In this document: piece after piece, positions 25,608 through 33,920 of the stretch | How positions within the stretch are numbered: the first letter of the stretch is position 1 | Layout: each line of letters starts with the position of its first letter | Assembly (NCBI GenBank): GCA_050180895.1 | Contig: JBFXDS010000002.1 | Span: forward strand, 661,131 to 725,130 | Source: JBGPEQ01 sp050180895 | GTDB lineage: Bacteria; Pseudomonadota; Alphaproteobacteria; Dongiales; Dongiaceae | DNA: 64,000 nucleotides | Reading direction: 5' to 3' | Made by a program: the position numbers and the translations under genes | Notes under the pieces: model-generated | Told to the model about the DNA's origin: nothing | The model's input: only the letters and a program-made list of their open reading frames with translations | Database searches by the model: none

Positions 25608-26591
25608 TCATAGGCGCTTCTTTCCGCGTGCGCGGGCGGGTCGCTTTGCAACCGTGACTCGCGTGCCTTTGAGGCACAATCCCCGGGCGTGGGCGGGATT
25701 GTCCTTCGTTCCGGCGGGTGGCGGTTCCATCTCGATCGGCCATTCGTCGGATTCCAGAGCGGCCACGCTGCGCAACGTCTCCAGCGCCGGGGCGAGCAGG
25801 TCGGCATCGCCATCAATCGGATACACCGCATGCACCGGGTAGGAGTACTCCGGCGCACCCGCCACGAGCCGAAGCTGTCCCGAGTTCAGGTAACGCCGCG
25901 CCGTACGCAGCCGGAAATATCCCGAACCGCCGGACTGGAGGATATACGATAGACCCAGAGGGCCGAGGCCGACGCAGAGACCGGGGTGGGCCAGATCAGG
26001 AAAGCTCATGTCATGGCGCGCTGAGAAGCGCGGGCCCCAATCGACGTACACGTAGTCCGACACTGCTGGATGTGCGCCCGTGCCGGTGGTCAGGAGGACC
26101 AGCTTCTCCTCCAGCAACTGCTCGATTCGCAGACCCGGCAGGTTTTGCGGCCTGTACATGATGGCGATGTCGAGGACACCGGTCGCCACCTGCTTCGTCA
26201 GCTCTCCCGGCACGCTGACCTCGACCTTGAGCGCGATGTCCGGCGCCGCTGTTTTCATCCGCAGCAGCCAATTCAGGAGCAGCGGATTCCACAGGCTGAC
26301 CTCTCCGCCGACCGCCAGCAGCGCGCGGCGACCGTGCGGAATCGAGACCTGATGGCAGGCGCGCTGCCAAGTCTGCACGAAGCTCGGGGCATATCTCAAG
26401 AACTGCTCGCCGGCAGCCGTCAACGCGGCGCCGGCTTTGTTCCGCACGAACAGACGGCGGCCCAGGCGCGACTCGAGCGCGCGCACCCGCGCGCTCACCG
26501 TCGTCTGCGTGATGTTCAAGCGTTCGGCTGCCCGGGCAAAGCTGCCGGCGTCGACGATCTCGAGGAACGTTCTCGCGAGCTCGACAGCCAT
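25608..26591 (-). CDS. LysR-family transcriptional regulator
   Basis: 327 residues. N-terminal winged helix-turn-helix: ARTFLEIVDAGSFARAAERL, NITQTTVSARVRALESRLGR, RLFVRNKAGAALTAAGEQFL. The effector domain follows (~95-300) and ends in a basic tail (KRPARARGKKRL). Regulated genes usually lie nearby and divergent, but here the only close neighbours are on the same strand, so the target is unclear. Confidence 0.93.
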   Translation of the reverse strand: MAVELARTFLEIVDAGSFARAAERLNITQTTVSARVRALESRLGRRLFVRNKAGAALTAAGEQFLRYAPSFVQTWQRACHQVSIPHGRRALLAVGGEVSLWNPLLLNWLLRMKTAAPDIALKVEVSVPGELTKQVATGVLDIAIMYRPQNLPGLRIEQLLEEKLVLLTTGTGAHPAVSDYVYVDWGPRFSARHDMSFPDLAHPGLCVGLGPLGLSYILQSGGSGYFRLRTARRYLNSGQLRLVAGAPEYSYPVHAVYPIDGDADLLAPALETLRSVAALESDEWPIEMEPPPAGTKDNPAHARGLCLKGTRVTVAKRPARARGKKRL

Positions 26592-26735
26592 CGGCTTCGC
26601 ACCTCGGCCCGGGGACTTCGGATCCTTCGCTGCTAAGGTCCGATGCTATTCAATGTCAAGCAGAACGATGGCGCCCCGGAGGATGCGGTTCCATCCGCCG
26701 GAACGGCTGGCCCGTCGGGTCGATCGGCTCCGATC

Positions 26736-27536
26736 TCAGGAGTCGTTCCGCCACGACACGCAGTCGTCGTCTCCTCGAAGCCTGTAGCCCCGGTCGCACA
26801 CCCAATCGTTGCCGGAATAGTCGATGTGAGCGTTCTCCGGCACGTCGAGCTTTCTGCACGAGGATCCGTGCCGTTGGTATCCGCGTTCGCACGTCCAATC
26901 GTCGCCAGACCGGTTCAGATACGCGCGTTCGGGGACGGCGACGGCCACACATGCGCTGTCCTCGCGTCGATACCCCCGTTCGCACCTCCAACCGGGTCCA
27001 TAGCGCTCGTCGACGAGGTAGGCGTGCGCGGGCACGACGATGGCCTCGCAGGCGCCGTTCACCTCGCGGTACCCGAAGTCGCATTCCCAACCCGGCCCGA
27101 CGACCGAGGTCACGGGATGTGCGTTTTCCGGCACCTCGATGGCGACGCACTGGCCGGCCACCTCGCGATAGCGGCGGCGGCATTCCCACCCGTCGCTGTC
27201 ATAGATGGCGTCGACGAGATAGGCATTGTCCGGAACCTCGATGGCCACGCAGTCTATCCCCTCGCGGCGATAGCCCCGGCGGCATGTCCAACTGTCGCCC
27301 GACGGAGCGAGATAGGCGTTCGCCGGAACGTCAACGGCAACACATGCCTCGCCCTTCCGCTGGAAACCCCAGTCGCATTCCCAGCCGCTTCCGAACATCG
27401 CGGGATGGGCATTTGCGGGCAAGTCCACGGTCGCCGAGTCCGCAGCGGCGGCGGGGAAAGCCATCGGTGCAAGCGCAGCCGCAAGCGCCAGCCAGAGCCT
27501 GCGGCCGCCAAGGGTCGTCGCGATCACGCTGGTCAC
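26736..27536 (-). CDS. Secreted protein of seven tandem two-cysteine repeats
   Basis: 266 residues from a GTG 4 bases after the preceding stop. A signal peptide (LWLALAAALAPMAFPAAAA) is followed by seven units of 31-34 residues. Each has the pattern WxCxxGYRRxxxxCxAxxVPxNAY, with cysteine pairs at 54/65, 85/96, 119/130, 152/163, 185/196, 216/227 and 247/259. The regular CX10C spacing suggests one disulfide per unit and an elongated extracytoplasmic rod. I do not recognise a named family. Directly downstream of the 140-aa membrane protein gene and probably its operon partner. Confidence 0.8.
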   Translation of the reverse strand: MTSVIATTLGGRRLWLALAAALAPMAFPAAAADSATVDLPANAHPAMFGSGWECDWGFQRKGEACVAVDVPANAYLAPSGDSWTCRRGYRREGIDCVAIEVPDNAYLVDAIYDSDGWECRRRYREVAGQCVAIEVPENAHPVTSVVGPGWECDFGYREVNGACEAIVVPAHAYLVDERYGPGWRCERGYRREDSACVAVAVPERAYLNRSGDDWTCERGYQRHGSSCRKLDVPENAHIDYSGNDWVCDRGYRLRGDDDCVSWRNDS

Positions 27537-27540
27537 CGTT

Positions 27541-27963
27541 CTACTGGATCACCGATCCGGTGTCGGCCGCCGCGGCGCCATCCGCGGCCGGAAGGTCCCG
27601 CTTCATCAAACCGGCGGCACAGAGGTCGGCCGCATCGTCGTATTCCTTGCCGGCGATCTCGGCCCAGCCGCCCTTTTCCACGAAACTCTCTCGATTCCAT
27701 GCGCTGTCGATATCCTTGAGCGACGCAAGCTGAATGCCCGCATCCGCCGCTCCCATGAATCTCTCCATGCAGACGGCGGCGGCAACTTGCGCCTGCGCCG
27801 CGCTGGCCGAGTCTTCGGCCATTTGTCGCGCCGTCGCCCCCGTCACCCACCCGCCCCACGTGAACCCGAGGACGAGGGCGACAACGACGGAGCCGACGCA
27901 GGACCAGAACAGCGCCGTCTTGGTCGGCCGATACTCGCGGAAGCTGTGACCCACGTTCGCCAT
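27541..27963 (-). CDS. Hypothetical single-span membrane protein
   Basis: 140 residues from ATG 27963, with GGAGG 7 bases upstream. One hydrophobic helix (TALFWSCVGSVVVALVLGFTW, given in part as SVVVALVLGFTWGGWVTG) near residues 15-42, then a periplasmic or cytoplasmic helical domain with two cysteines (AAVCMERF, AADLCAAGL). No recognised domain. The next gene starts 4 bp after its stop. Confidence 0.75.
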   Translation of the reverse strand: MANVGHSFREYRPTKTALFWSCVGSVVVALVLGFTWGGWVTGATARQMAEDSASAAQAQVAAAVCMERFMGAADAGIQLASLKDIDSAWNRESFVEKGGWAEIAGKEYDDAADLCAAGLMKRDLPAADGAAAADTGSVIQ

Positions 27964-28305
27964 TGGAACCTCCTTGTCTTTGATCGTTTTTCGGTCGACG
28001 ACTCGATTGTTCTCCCGAGCGGCCATGTTGCAGGCCCTCGAAGGGCCGGGGAGAAACCAACGGTCGCGGCTGGCCCACTCGCCTTGTCGGCGCAGCGAGA
28101 GCCCACTCGACGCTCCGCGTTGTCGCAGGCGCCTGTGGACGATGTGGGTTGTGGCAACGACGTGACAAGAGAATAATAATCATTGTTGACTGCAACTTTC
28201 TTGCACGATCCGGCGACGCGTCCCACCCGCGCCCTCCGACCGTCCCGGGGACGGTCGCATCGATGCCACTCGACGGGGACGGAGGGGCGACGCAGCTTGC
28301 GGGGC
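27964..28305. other. 342-bp divergent promoter region
   Basis: Separates the 140-aa membrane protein gene (minus) from the LpxR-like gene (plus). The only AT-rich part, 28164-28200, carries a Fur-box-like sequence. No further gene or repeat is seen. Confidence 0.5.
28169..28187. promoter_or_regulatory. Fur-box-like sequence
   Basis: GAGAATAATAATCATTGTT matches 15 of 19 positions of the classical Fur box GATAATGATAATCATTATC. It lies about 118 bp upstream of the LpxR-like gene and 205 bp upstream of the divergent membrane-protein gene. Confidence 0.4.
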
Positions 28306-29358
28306 ATGAATCGGAGAATCACAGGCGGGCGCGGCGGGCTGCGCCGGCGGGCGGCGGGCTGGGGCGTGGTGCTGCTGGTCGCGGCGGCGCCGGCGGCGGC
28401 GCTTGGCGACGACGGGCAGCGGCTGTCGGTGATCGAGGAGAACGACTCGCTGTTCTTCGACTCCGACGACCACTACACGCAGGGGCTGCGGCTCGGCTGG
28501 CTGGGGCCGGACGTGGCGGACGGGAGCGGCTGGAACGCGCCGTTCGACGCGCTGGCCGACCTGCTGCCGGTGTTCGGGGCGGCTGAGTCGGAGCGGTCGC
28601 GCCGCTATGCGCTCTCCACCGGCCAGAGCTTCTTCACGCCGAGCGTGATCTCGGCGGACCCGCCGGACCCGACCGACCGGCCCTATGCCGGCTGGCTCTA
28701 TCTCGGCGCCAGCCTGCTGCAGGACACCGACCGGCGCGGGCTCGAGCATCTCGAGCTGCAGCTCGGGGTCGTGGGGCCGGCTGCGCTCGGCGAGCCGGTG
28801 CAGAGCTTCTGGCATGCGCACATCGCCGGCGCGGAGCCCGAGGGCTGGGACTCGCAGCTGGAGAACGAGCCGGGGCTCGTGCTCTCCTACGAGCGCAAAT
28901 GGCGGCTGGCGCTGGCGGGCGACGGGCGCGCGGGCGTCGACCTGATCCCGGAGCTGGGCGCCAGCCTCGGCAACGTCTTCACCTATGGCGAGGCCGGGCT
29001 GCTGCTGCGCTTCGGCCGCAACCTGGAGGCCGACTACGGGCCGGCGCGCATCCGCCCGGCGCTCTCGGGCACCGACTACTTCAACCGCGACTATCTCGAC
29101 GGGGAGTTCGGGCTCTACGGCTTCCTCGGCGCCCAGGGCCGCGCCGTGGGGCGGAACATCTTCCTCGACGGCAACAGCTTCCGCTCCGGCCCCTCGGTGG
29201 ACCGCGAGCCGCTGGTGGCCGACCTGCAGGCCGGCCTCTCCCTCTTCTGGGGCGGCGGCGCGCGCCTCGACGTGAGCGTGGTGCACCGGACGGAGGAATT
29301 CGAGGGCCAGCGCGGCGCCGACATGATCGGGGTGGTGAGCTTTGCGGCGGGGTGGTAG
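28306..29358 (+). CDS. LpxR-like (DUF2219) outer membrane lipid A deacylase family protein
   Basis: 350 residues from ATG 28306. Signal peptide (RRRAAGWGVVLLVAAAPAAAL) then the LpxR start: ENDSLFFDSDDHYTQGLRLG, which carries the Asn/Asp and the SDDHYTQG motif of the family active site, and RPYAGWLYLG. Alternating beta strands follow and the chain ends with the aromatic residue W typical of outer membrane barrels. LpxR removes the 3'-linked acyloxyacyl chain of lipid A; activity here is inferred. Part of this gene was copied into the debris at 25432. Confidence 0.9.
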   Translation: MNRRITGGRGGLRRRAAGWGVVLLVAAAPAAALGDDGQRLSVIEENDSLFFDSDDHYTQGLRLGWLGPDVADGSGWNAPFDALADLLPVFGAAESERSRRYALSTGQSFFTPSVISADPPDPTDRPYAGWLYLGASLLQDTDRRGLEHLELQLGVVGPAALGEPVQSFWHAHIAGAEPEGWDSQLENEPGLVLSYERKWRLALAGDGRAGVDLIPELGASLGNVFTYGEAGLLLRFGRNLEADYGPARIRPALSGTDYFNRDYLDGEFGLYGFLGAQGRAVGRNIFLDGNSFRSGPSVDREPLVADLQAGLSLFWGGGARLDVSVVHRTEEFEGQRGADMIGVVSFAAGW

Positions 29359-29413
29359 GGGGTGGCGCGGTTCCAGCCGAAACCGCATTCCAATTCAATC
29401 CGGCCGACGTTTT

Positions 29414-31399
29414 TCACACCGGAAGCCCCGCATTGCGGAATCCCTTGAACAGCTTTTCCAGGCTAGCGGGATCGCCAATCGGCATCAGACGGAGAAGATA
29501 GGACCGCCATTGCTCGGCGTCGTTGCCGGGATACTCGGCCATTTTCTTGCGTTTGAGCGTCATAAATCGCTGCATGGCAGCGTGCGCGGTATCACGCTGG
29601 CCGAGGTTCCAGAGCGCTGCCGCCAGACAGGCGAGAACTTCATCATATGCCCCGGAAATCCGGGCGAAGCCGTTGACCGCGTCAGCAAAATTGCCTTCCA
29701 GATATGCGCCAAGAGCGAGTGCGTAAAAACAGGTCTCCGGCACGAGAGGGTTAAGTTTGAAAGATTCAGCGGAGTAGCTTAGGCCCTCCGCGACATGACC
29801 ATTGCAGGTCAAGGCGAGGCCCAGCAAACACATGCTGTATTGATCATTCGGATTCTGCACCAATGCCATATCGGCATGGGTCTTGGCGGCATCGAAATTG
29901 CGGTTGCAGTAGAATTGCGCGGCCGCAAGTGCCCGGTGGGCGTTGCTGTTGGCAGGATCGATCGCGACCGCCCGTGCGGCCATGGCGAGCGCTTCCCGCC
30001 CAGCGACGTCTTGATTGTTACTCCAATCGCTTTCGTATTCGGCCAGATATCCGAGCGACAGTTCGGCATAGGCAGAGGCAAAGCCGGACTCACGCGCGAT
30101 GGCCTCGCGCAGCAGGGCCCGGGCCGCTAGAATACCCTCCATGCTGCTTCCCTGCTGAAGGAATCTGGCTTTCAGGAACAGGTCGTAGGCTTCATAGTCG
30201 ATGGCCGGTTTTCGCAGTGTCTTTGCCATCTCGAACGCTTGGACGCGGGCCGCCAGCACGGCGACAATACGGTGCACGATGTCGTCCTGGAGCGCGAAGA
30301 TATCGCCGAAATCACGGTCAAAATGTTCGGACCAGAGCATCGTGCCATCGGCGGCATGAATGAGGCTCGCGGTGATACGGATGCGATGCTCCGCCCGCCG
30401 CACGCTGCCGCGCACCAGATAGTCGGCATCCAGTTGGCGCGGCCTGCCTTCGCCAGACTGGGCATATTTCCTGGCCGAAGCTTGGGTGATGACCGCCAGG
30501 TCGGCGAAACGGGAAAGCCCGGTATTCAGATCTTCCGCCAGTCCCTCGGCGAAGTGCAGCTCATCGGTATTTTGACCGGGCAGTTCGAGAGGCAAGATGG
30601 CGATCGAGGCCTTCGTCCTGCGTGCCACGATGACGGGAACCGATGCTTCGGCAGATGCGGTCAGCCCGGTCCGCGGCGCTGACGCATCCTGTATGATTTG
30701 CCGGATCAATGCGTCTGGCTCCACGCCCAGCTCACGATCGAGCTTTTCCCGGAACTCCTGATAGTGCCTGAGCGCGAAGCTGCGATTGTTCATGGCAAGA
30801 TGCGCCCGGATCACCGACTGGTGGGCCAGTTCGCAAAGCGGATCGACAGACAACAATCGGCCGGCAACCTCTAGGCTTTGCTTGTGATCCGCCTCGCGCT
30901 CGAGAACCCGAAGCAGCCTCGCTGTCGCCTCGCACCACAGATTGTCCAGTGAACGGCGGTTGTCGTCGATCCAGTCGGCGAAAGCGATATCCCCCGGCAC
31001 AGGACCTTCGAAGAACTGGCCGCGCCGCAGGGCGAATGCCCGCTCCAGAGTCTGCCGGTCGTCGGCACGGCGGAGCCGGTGAAACTCGGCAACATCGGAC
31101 ACAATGGCCGTTCCATTGCACGAGATGGCGCCATCGGTTGCGATATCGAAGACATCGCGGGCATGGCCGAAATCATGACGCAGATCGACGAGCAACTGAC
31201 GCAGACTCGCCCGGGCCTGAGCCGTCTGCCGGTCCGACCACAGCAACGCGCAAAGCTGATCGCGGCCAACCGGCTTGCCGTCGGCCAAGGCAAGACAGGC
31301 CAGCAGTCCAACACCCTTGCGCGACCGGATCGCAATCGAATCGCCTGCCGAAGTCTCAAAATTGGGCGTGCCAAAGAGATGAAACCGGTAGGCCGTCAT
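29414..31399 (-). CDS. SARP-type transcriptional regulator with TolB-like and TPR domains
   Basis: 661 residues. N-terminal winged-helix domain (RFHLFGTPNFET; SRKGVGLLACLALADGKPVG; LWSDRQTAQARASLRQLL), then a bacterial transcriptional activator domain (~115-235, ending YQEFREKLDRELGVEPDALI), a TolB-like region (AILPLELPGQNTDELHFAEG; YLVRGSVRRAEHRIRI) and TPR units to the end (...LEKLFKGFRNAGLPV). It is a relative of the cyclase at 36733 with the cyclase domain replaced by a DNA-binding one. Three TTGAC-type direct repeats lie just upstream. Confidence 0.92.
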   Translation of the reverse strand: MTAYRFHLFGTPNFETSAGDSIAIRSRKGVGLLACLALADGKPVGRDQLCALLWSDRQTAQARASLRQLLVDLRHDFGHARDVFDIATDGAISCNGTAIVSDVAEFHRLRRADDRQTLERAFALRRGQFFEGPVPGDIAFADWIDDNRRSLDNLWCEATARLLRVLEREADHKQSLEVAGRLLSVDPLCELAHQSVIRAHLAMNNRSFALRHYQEFREKLDRELGVEPDALIRQIIQDASAPRTGLTASAEASVPVIVARRTKASIAILPLELPGQNTDELHFAEGLAEDLNTGLSRFADLAVITQASARKYAQSGEGRPRQLDADYLVRGSVRRAEHRIRITASLIHAADGTMLWSEHFDRDFGDIFALQDDIVHRIVAVLAARVQAFEMAKTLRKPAIDYEAYDLFLKARFLQQGSSMEGILAARALLREAIARESGFASAYAELSLGYLAEYESDWSNNQDVAGREALAMAARAVAIDPANSNAHRALAAAQFYCNRNFDAAKTHADMALVQNPNDQYSMCLLGLALTCNGHVAEGLSYSAESFKLNPLVPETCFYALALGAYLEGNFADAVNGFARISGAYDEVLACLAAALWNLGQRDTAHAAMQRFMTLKRKKMAEYPGNDAEQWRSYLLRLMPIGDPASLEKLFKGFRNAGLPV

Positions 31400-31445
31400 G
31401 AAATCTGCTCCGACCTCGGCGCACTTGATCCGTTGTCCGGGTTAA

Positions 31446-31496
31446 TTGACTTCAACATAGCAGAATTGACGCCCTAATGACGAGAGCTTGACGCCC
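31446..31496. promoter_or_regulatory. Direct repeats upstream of the SARP-type regulator
   Basis: TTGAC at 31446, TTGACGCCC at 31466 and TTGACGCCC at 31488, spaced 20 and 22 bp. SARP regulators bind direct repeats spaced by about two helical turns, so this may be an autoregulatory site shared with the divergent small gene. Confidence 0.4.
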
Positions 31497-31578
31497 CGAT
31501 TGGCAATTGCCTGACGGCGCATTGGTAGATCGGCGTTCATGGAACAGCACACAGCGTTCCGCGACAGGAGAAAATACC

Positions 31579-31785
31579 ATGCGCTTCGATATCCTCGATG
31601 AATATTCCACTCTGGTGCCATTTGGACTCGGCATATCCAAGCAGAATAGGGTTGTTCAGTATCCGGCCGCCGCGACCAAGGCAGTCAAGCCCTGCGCTGT
31701 CGCCAATTGCGACGGCCGCCTGAAAATTTTGTTTAAATTTGTGAAAGCACTTGGTCAGTTCAGAGGACGCAAAGCTGCGTGTTAG
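31579..31785 (+). CDS. Small hypothetical protein divergent from the SARP-type regulator
   Basis: 68 residues from ATG 31579 with AGGAG about 9 bases upstream (MRFDILDEYSTLVPFGLGIS at the start, basic C-terminus LFKFVKALGQFRGRKAAC). Less GC-rich than its surroundings. No signal peptide or known domain. It could be a real small product controlled by the adjacent regulator, or a chance frame. Confidence 0.4.
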   Translation: MRFDILDEYSTLVPFGLGISKQNRVVQYPAAATKAVKPCAVANCDGRLKILFKFVKALGQFRGRKAAC

Positions 31786-31927
31786 ATTCTTTTTGCCTTC
31801 ACTGGAGCTTATCCGGGAAAAGCCATGGACAGGCTCAACCGCGATGGTCGCGCTGATGCTTTCCCTTCACATGAGATTCGGGGTCAGAGAGAGATTTTGC
31901 ACCCCGGCCAGCGCCCCTATCCAATAC

Positions 31928-32317
31928 TCACTCTGCCGGCAGGAGCGCCGGAGCGCCCTTGTTCTTGATCAAGAGCACCAGGAATTTCGCCGGCTCGGTG
32001 CTGCTGGCGTTCCGGTCGACGAGATGAACGTCGTCGGGGCCTTCATAGAAGGATTGTCCCGGCGTCAGCGTCACCTCTTCCCCGCCCTTCAACTGCATCA
32101 CCACGGAGCCCTCCAGGACGTAGACGAACGCCTGGGCGTCGTGGCGGTGGATCGCGCTCGACCCGCCGGGCACATGCTCCACCGTTATCATCAGAACCTC
32201 CTTGCCGGGATCGTCGGCAAGATCTTTCGTCATGAGCGGCACGACCTTCGGCTCCTCGGCCATCGCCGTTCCGGCCGTCAGGCATAGCAAGACCAACGCA
32301 GCGAGTTTGGTCGTCAT
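31928..32317 (-). CDS. Exported cupin-domain protein
   Basis: 129 residues from ATG 32317 (AGAGGCGACT upstream). Signal peptide TKLAALVLLCLTAGTAMAEE, then a small cupin: GGSSAIHRHDAQAFVYVLEG (metal-binding His, His and Glu-type pattern) and TPGQSFYEGPDDVHLVDRNA. Single-domain cupins bind a metal or small ligand; no enzymatic role can be assigned. 34 bp downstream of the NmrA-like gene. Confidence 0.9.
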   Translation of the reverse strand: MTTKLAALVLLCLTAGTAMAEEPKVVPLMTKDLADDPGKEVLMITVEHVPGGSSAIHRHDAQAFVYVLEGSVVMQLKGGEEVTLTPGQSFYEGPDDVHLVDRNASSTEPAKFLVLLIKNKGAPALLPAE

Positions 32318-32351
32318 AGTCGCCTCTTTGCTTCGATTGGTGGATACGGGA

Positions 32352-33107
32352 TCAGGCTTTTGCCTGTGAGCGGCGGAGCCATTCGTCGAAACCGATGCGG
32401 CCGAGGCGCGCCTCGCCCAACGGCACGAGCGAGCGCTCCTCGACCCGGCCGCCGAAGTAGCGGGCCTCGGGGTCGCGCACGACTTCACGCGGGTCGCCGA
32501 CCGCCTTCAGGTAGCGGGCGATGATCTCGTTGAACGGCGCCCGTTCCGGGCCGGCGATCTCGACGATGCCGTTTCGCGGCGGCGCGAGCGCCACGTCGGC
32601 AACGATGGCGGCAACGTCGTCGGCCGCGATGGGCTGGAACAGGCCGGGCGAAATCCTGACCTGGTTTCCATCCGCACCCGCCGCGGCGATCCCCTTGAGG
32701 AATTCCAGGAACTGGGTGGAGCGGATGATGGTGTAGGGGATGCCGGAGGCCTCGATCAGCTTCTCCTGGGCGACCTTGGCGCGGAAATAGCCATTGTCGG
32801 GCATGCGGTCGGTGCCGACGATGGAGAGCGCGACATGGTGGCGGACGCCCGCCGCGGCCTCCGCCGCGCCAAGGTTGCGGCCGGAGGTCTCGAAGAATTC
32901 CAGCACCGCCTTGTCTTCAAATGCGGGCGAATTGGCGAGGTCGATCACCACCTGCGCGCCGGCCATGGCCCCCTCGAGGCCCTCGCCGGTGATGGTGTTG
33001 ACGCCGCTCTGAGGCGAGGCGGCGACGACCTCGTGGCCAGCCTGACGCAGAATGGCGACGGTCTTCGAGCCGATCAGACCGGTGCCGCCGATGATGACGA
33101 TCTTCAT
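32352..33107 (-). CDS. NmrA-like/atypical SDR NAD(P)-binding protein
   Basis: 251 residues from ATG 33107, with GGAGGGTGAC upstream. N-terminal dinucleotide motif IGGTGLIGSKTVAILRQAGH, then the atypical SDR elements LSIVGTDRMPDNGYFRAKVA and PYTIIRSTQFLEFL. Members sense redox cofactors or reduce small molecules; the catalytic Tyr-Lys pair is not in the classical form. Upstream of the cupin gene in one transcription unit. Confidence 0.9.
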   Translation of the reverse strand: MKIVIIGGTGLIGSKTVAILRQAGHEVVAASPQSGVNTITGEGLEGAMAGAQVVIDLANSPAFEDKAVLEFFETSGRNLGAAEAAAGVRHHVALSIVGTDRMPDNGYFRAKVAQEKLIEASGIPYTIIRSTQFLEFLKGIAAAGADGNQVRISPGLFQPIAADDVAAIVADVALAPPRNGIVEIAGPERAPFNEIIARYLKAVGDPREVVRDPEARYFGGRVEERSLVPLGEARLGRIGFDEWLRRSQAKA

Positions 33108-33520
33108 GGGTCACCCTCCCTTGTCCACGGCTGGAAACAGGTTCGAATGCAAGCGAGGACGTCTTCGGCCGCAACGCGCGTGCATGATGCAAACCCGTTA
33201 CAGGTCGTCGCGAGATAGCGCTCGCGCCTGGCGCTCGAAATCCGACAACCCGTCTGGTCCGTGTCTCCAACGCAACCGACAGGCGGCCAGTGTTCGACCC
33301 TGAACCGACCTTCGTGTCGTATAACCAGCGGATCGTTGAGGCTACCGGCGAGCGGCCCTTCGCACAACGCGAATCAGGAGCCTCACGGCCCTCCCCGCTC
33401 CTTCAGCTGTCAGGCCCTCACCCTAGCCCTCTCTCGCTTCGCGGGCGAGGGGACCCGATCGAGCGGCCCGCGCGATCGAGTGCCCCTTCCCGGCGCCCGC
33501 AGGCGCGGCGAGCGGCAGCG
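33108..33520. other. 413-bp intergenic stretch
   Basis: No gene is supported. The only recognisable element is the CCCTCACCC-type palindromic repeat at 33415-33490. Short frames crossing it are shadows of repeats. Confidence 0.6.
33415..33490. repeat. CCCTCACCC-type palindromic repeat, degenerate copy
   Basis: Left half CCCTCACCCTAGCCCTCTC with GCGGGCGAGGGG, an ACCCGATCGAGCGGCC centre and a decayed right half. The centre matches the GATCGAG-flanked centre of the copy at 42997-43100. Confidence 0.75.
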
Positions 33521-33823
33521 CTATTGCTGCGTGGTGCCGTCGGTGGGCTCGGACTCCGTGGGCGTCTCGCTCTGTCCCTCGGGGCCGGCGGCGTCGGAGT
33601 TGCCGGGCTCCACGACCATGCACCCGGTGCCCGCGGATTCGCAGGAGAGGTTGACGTGGCTGCCCTCCATGAGGGACCCGACATTGGCGCTTTCGTCCAG
33701 CGTGTAGGACTGGCCGTCGTCGAGCACCACCGTGCGGCTGGTCTCGTCGATCGACTGGACGGTCCCGCTGACCGTGGGGGCCGTCCCCTCGGCGAGGGCC
33801 GCGCCGCGGCAGCCGTTCCCTGC
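33521..33823 (-). pseudogene. DUF1344-like periplasmic small protein, 5' end lost
   Basis: The frame reads ...AALAEGTAPTVSGTVQSIDE then VVLDDGQSYTLDESANVGSL, the DUF1344 pattern of a mature exported protein after a signal cleavage site, and continues into an acidic tail to 33521. No start codon or signal-peptide core exists upstream in the frame; the next bases are a GGGCGAGC/GCTCGCCC palindrome (33853-33875). GTG codons near 33730 open the frame but fall inside the domain. Likely truncated by repeat insertion. Confidence 0.55.
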
Positions 33824-33920
33824 AGCCGGCGCCGGAGACTGGCATCGAGCGCGGGCGAGCGCCGCTCGCCCCTACGGGGCATGCCGTGTATCCTGGCGCT
33901 GCGGCGGGACAGGGGGCATC

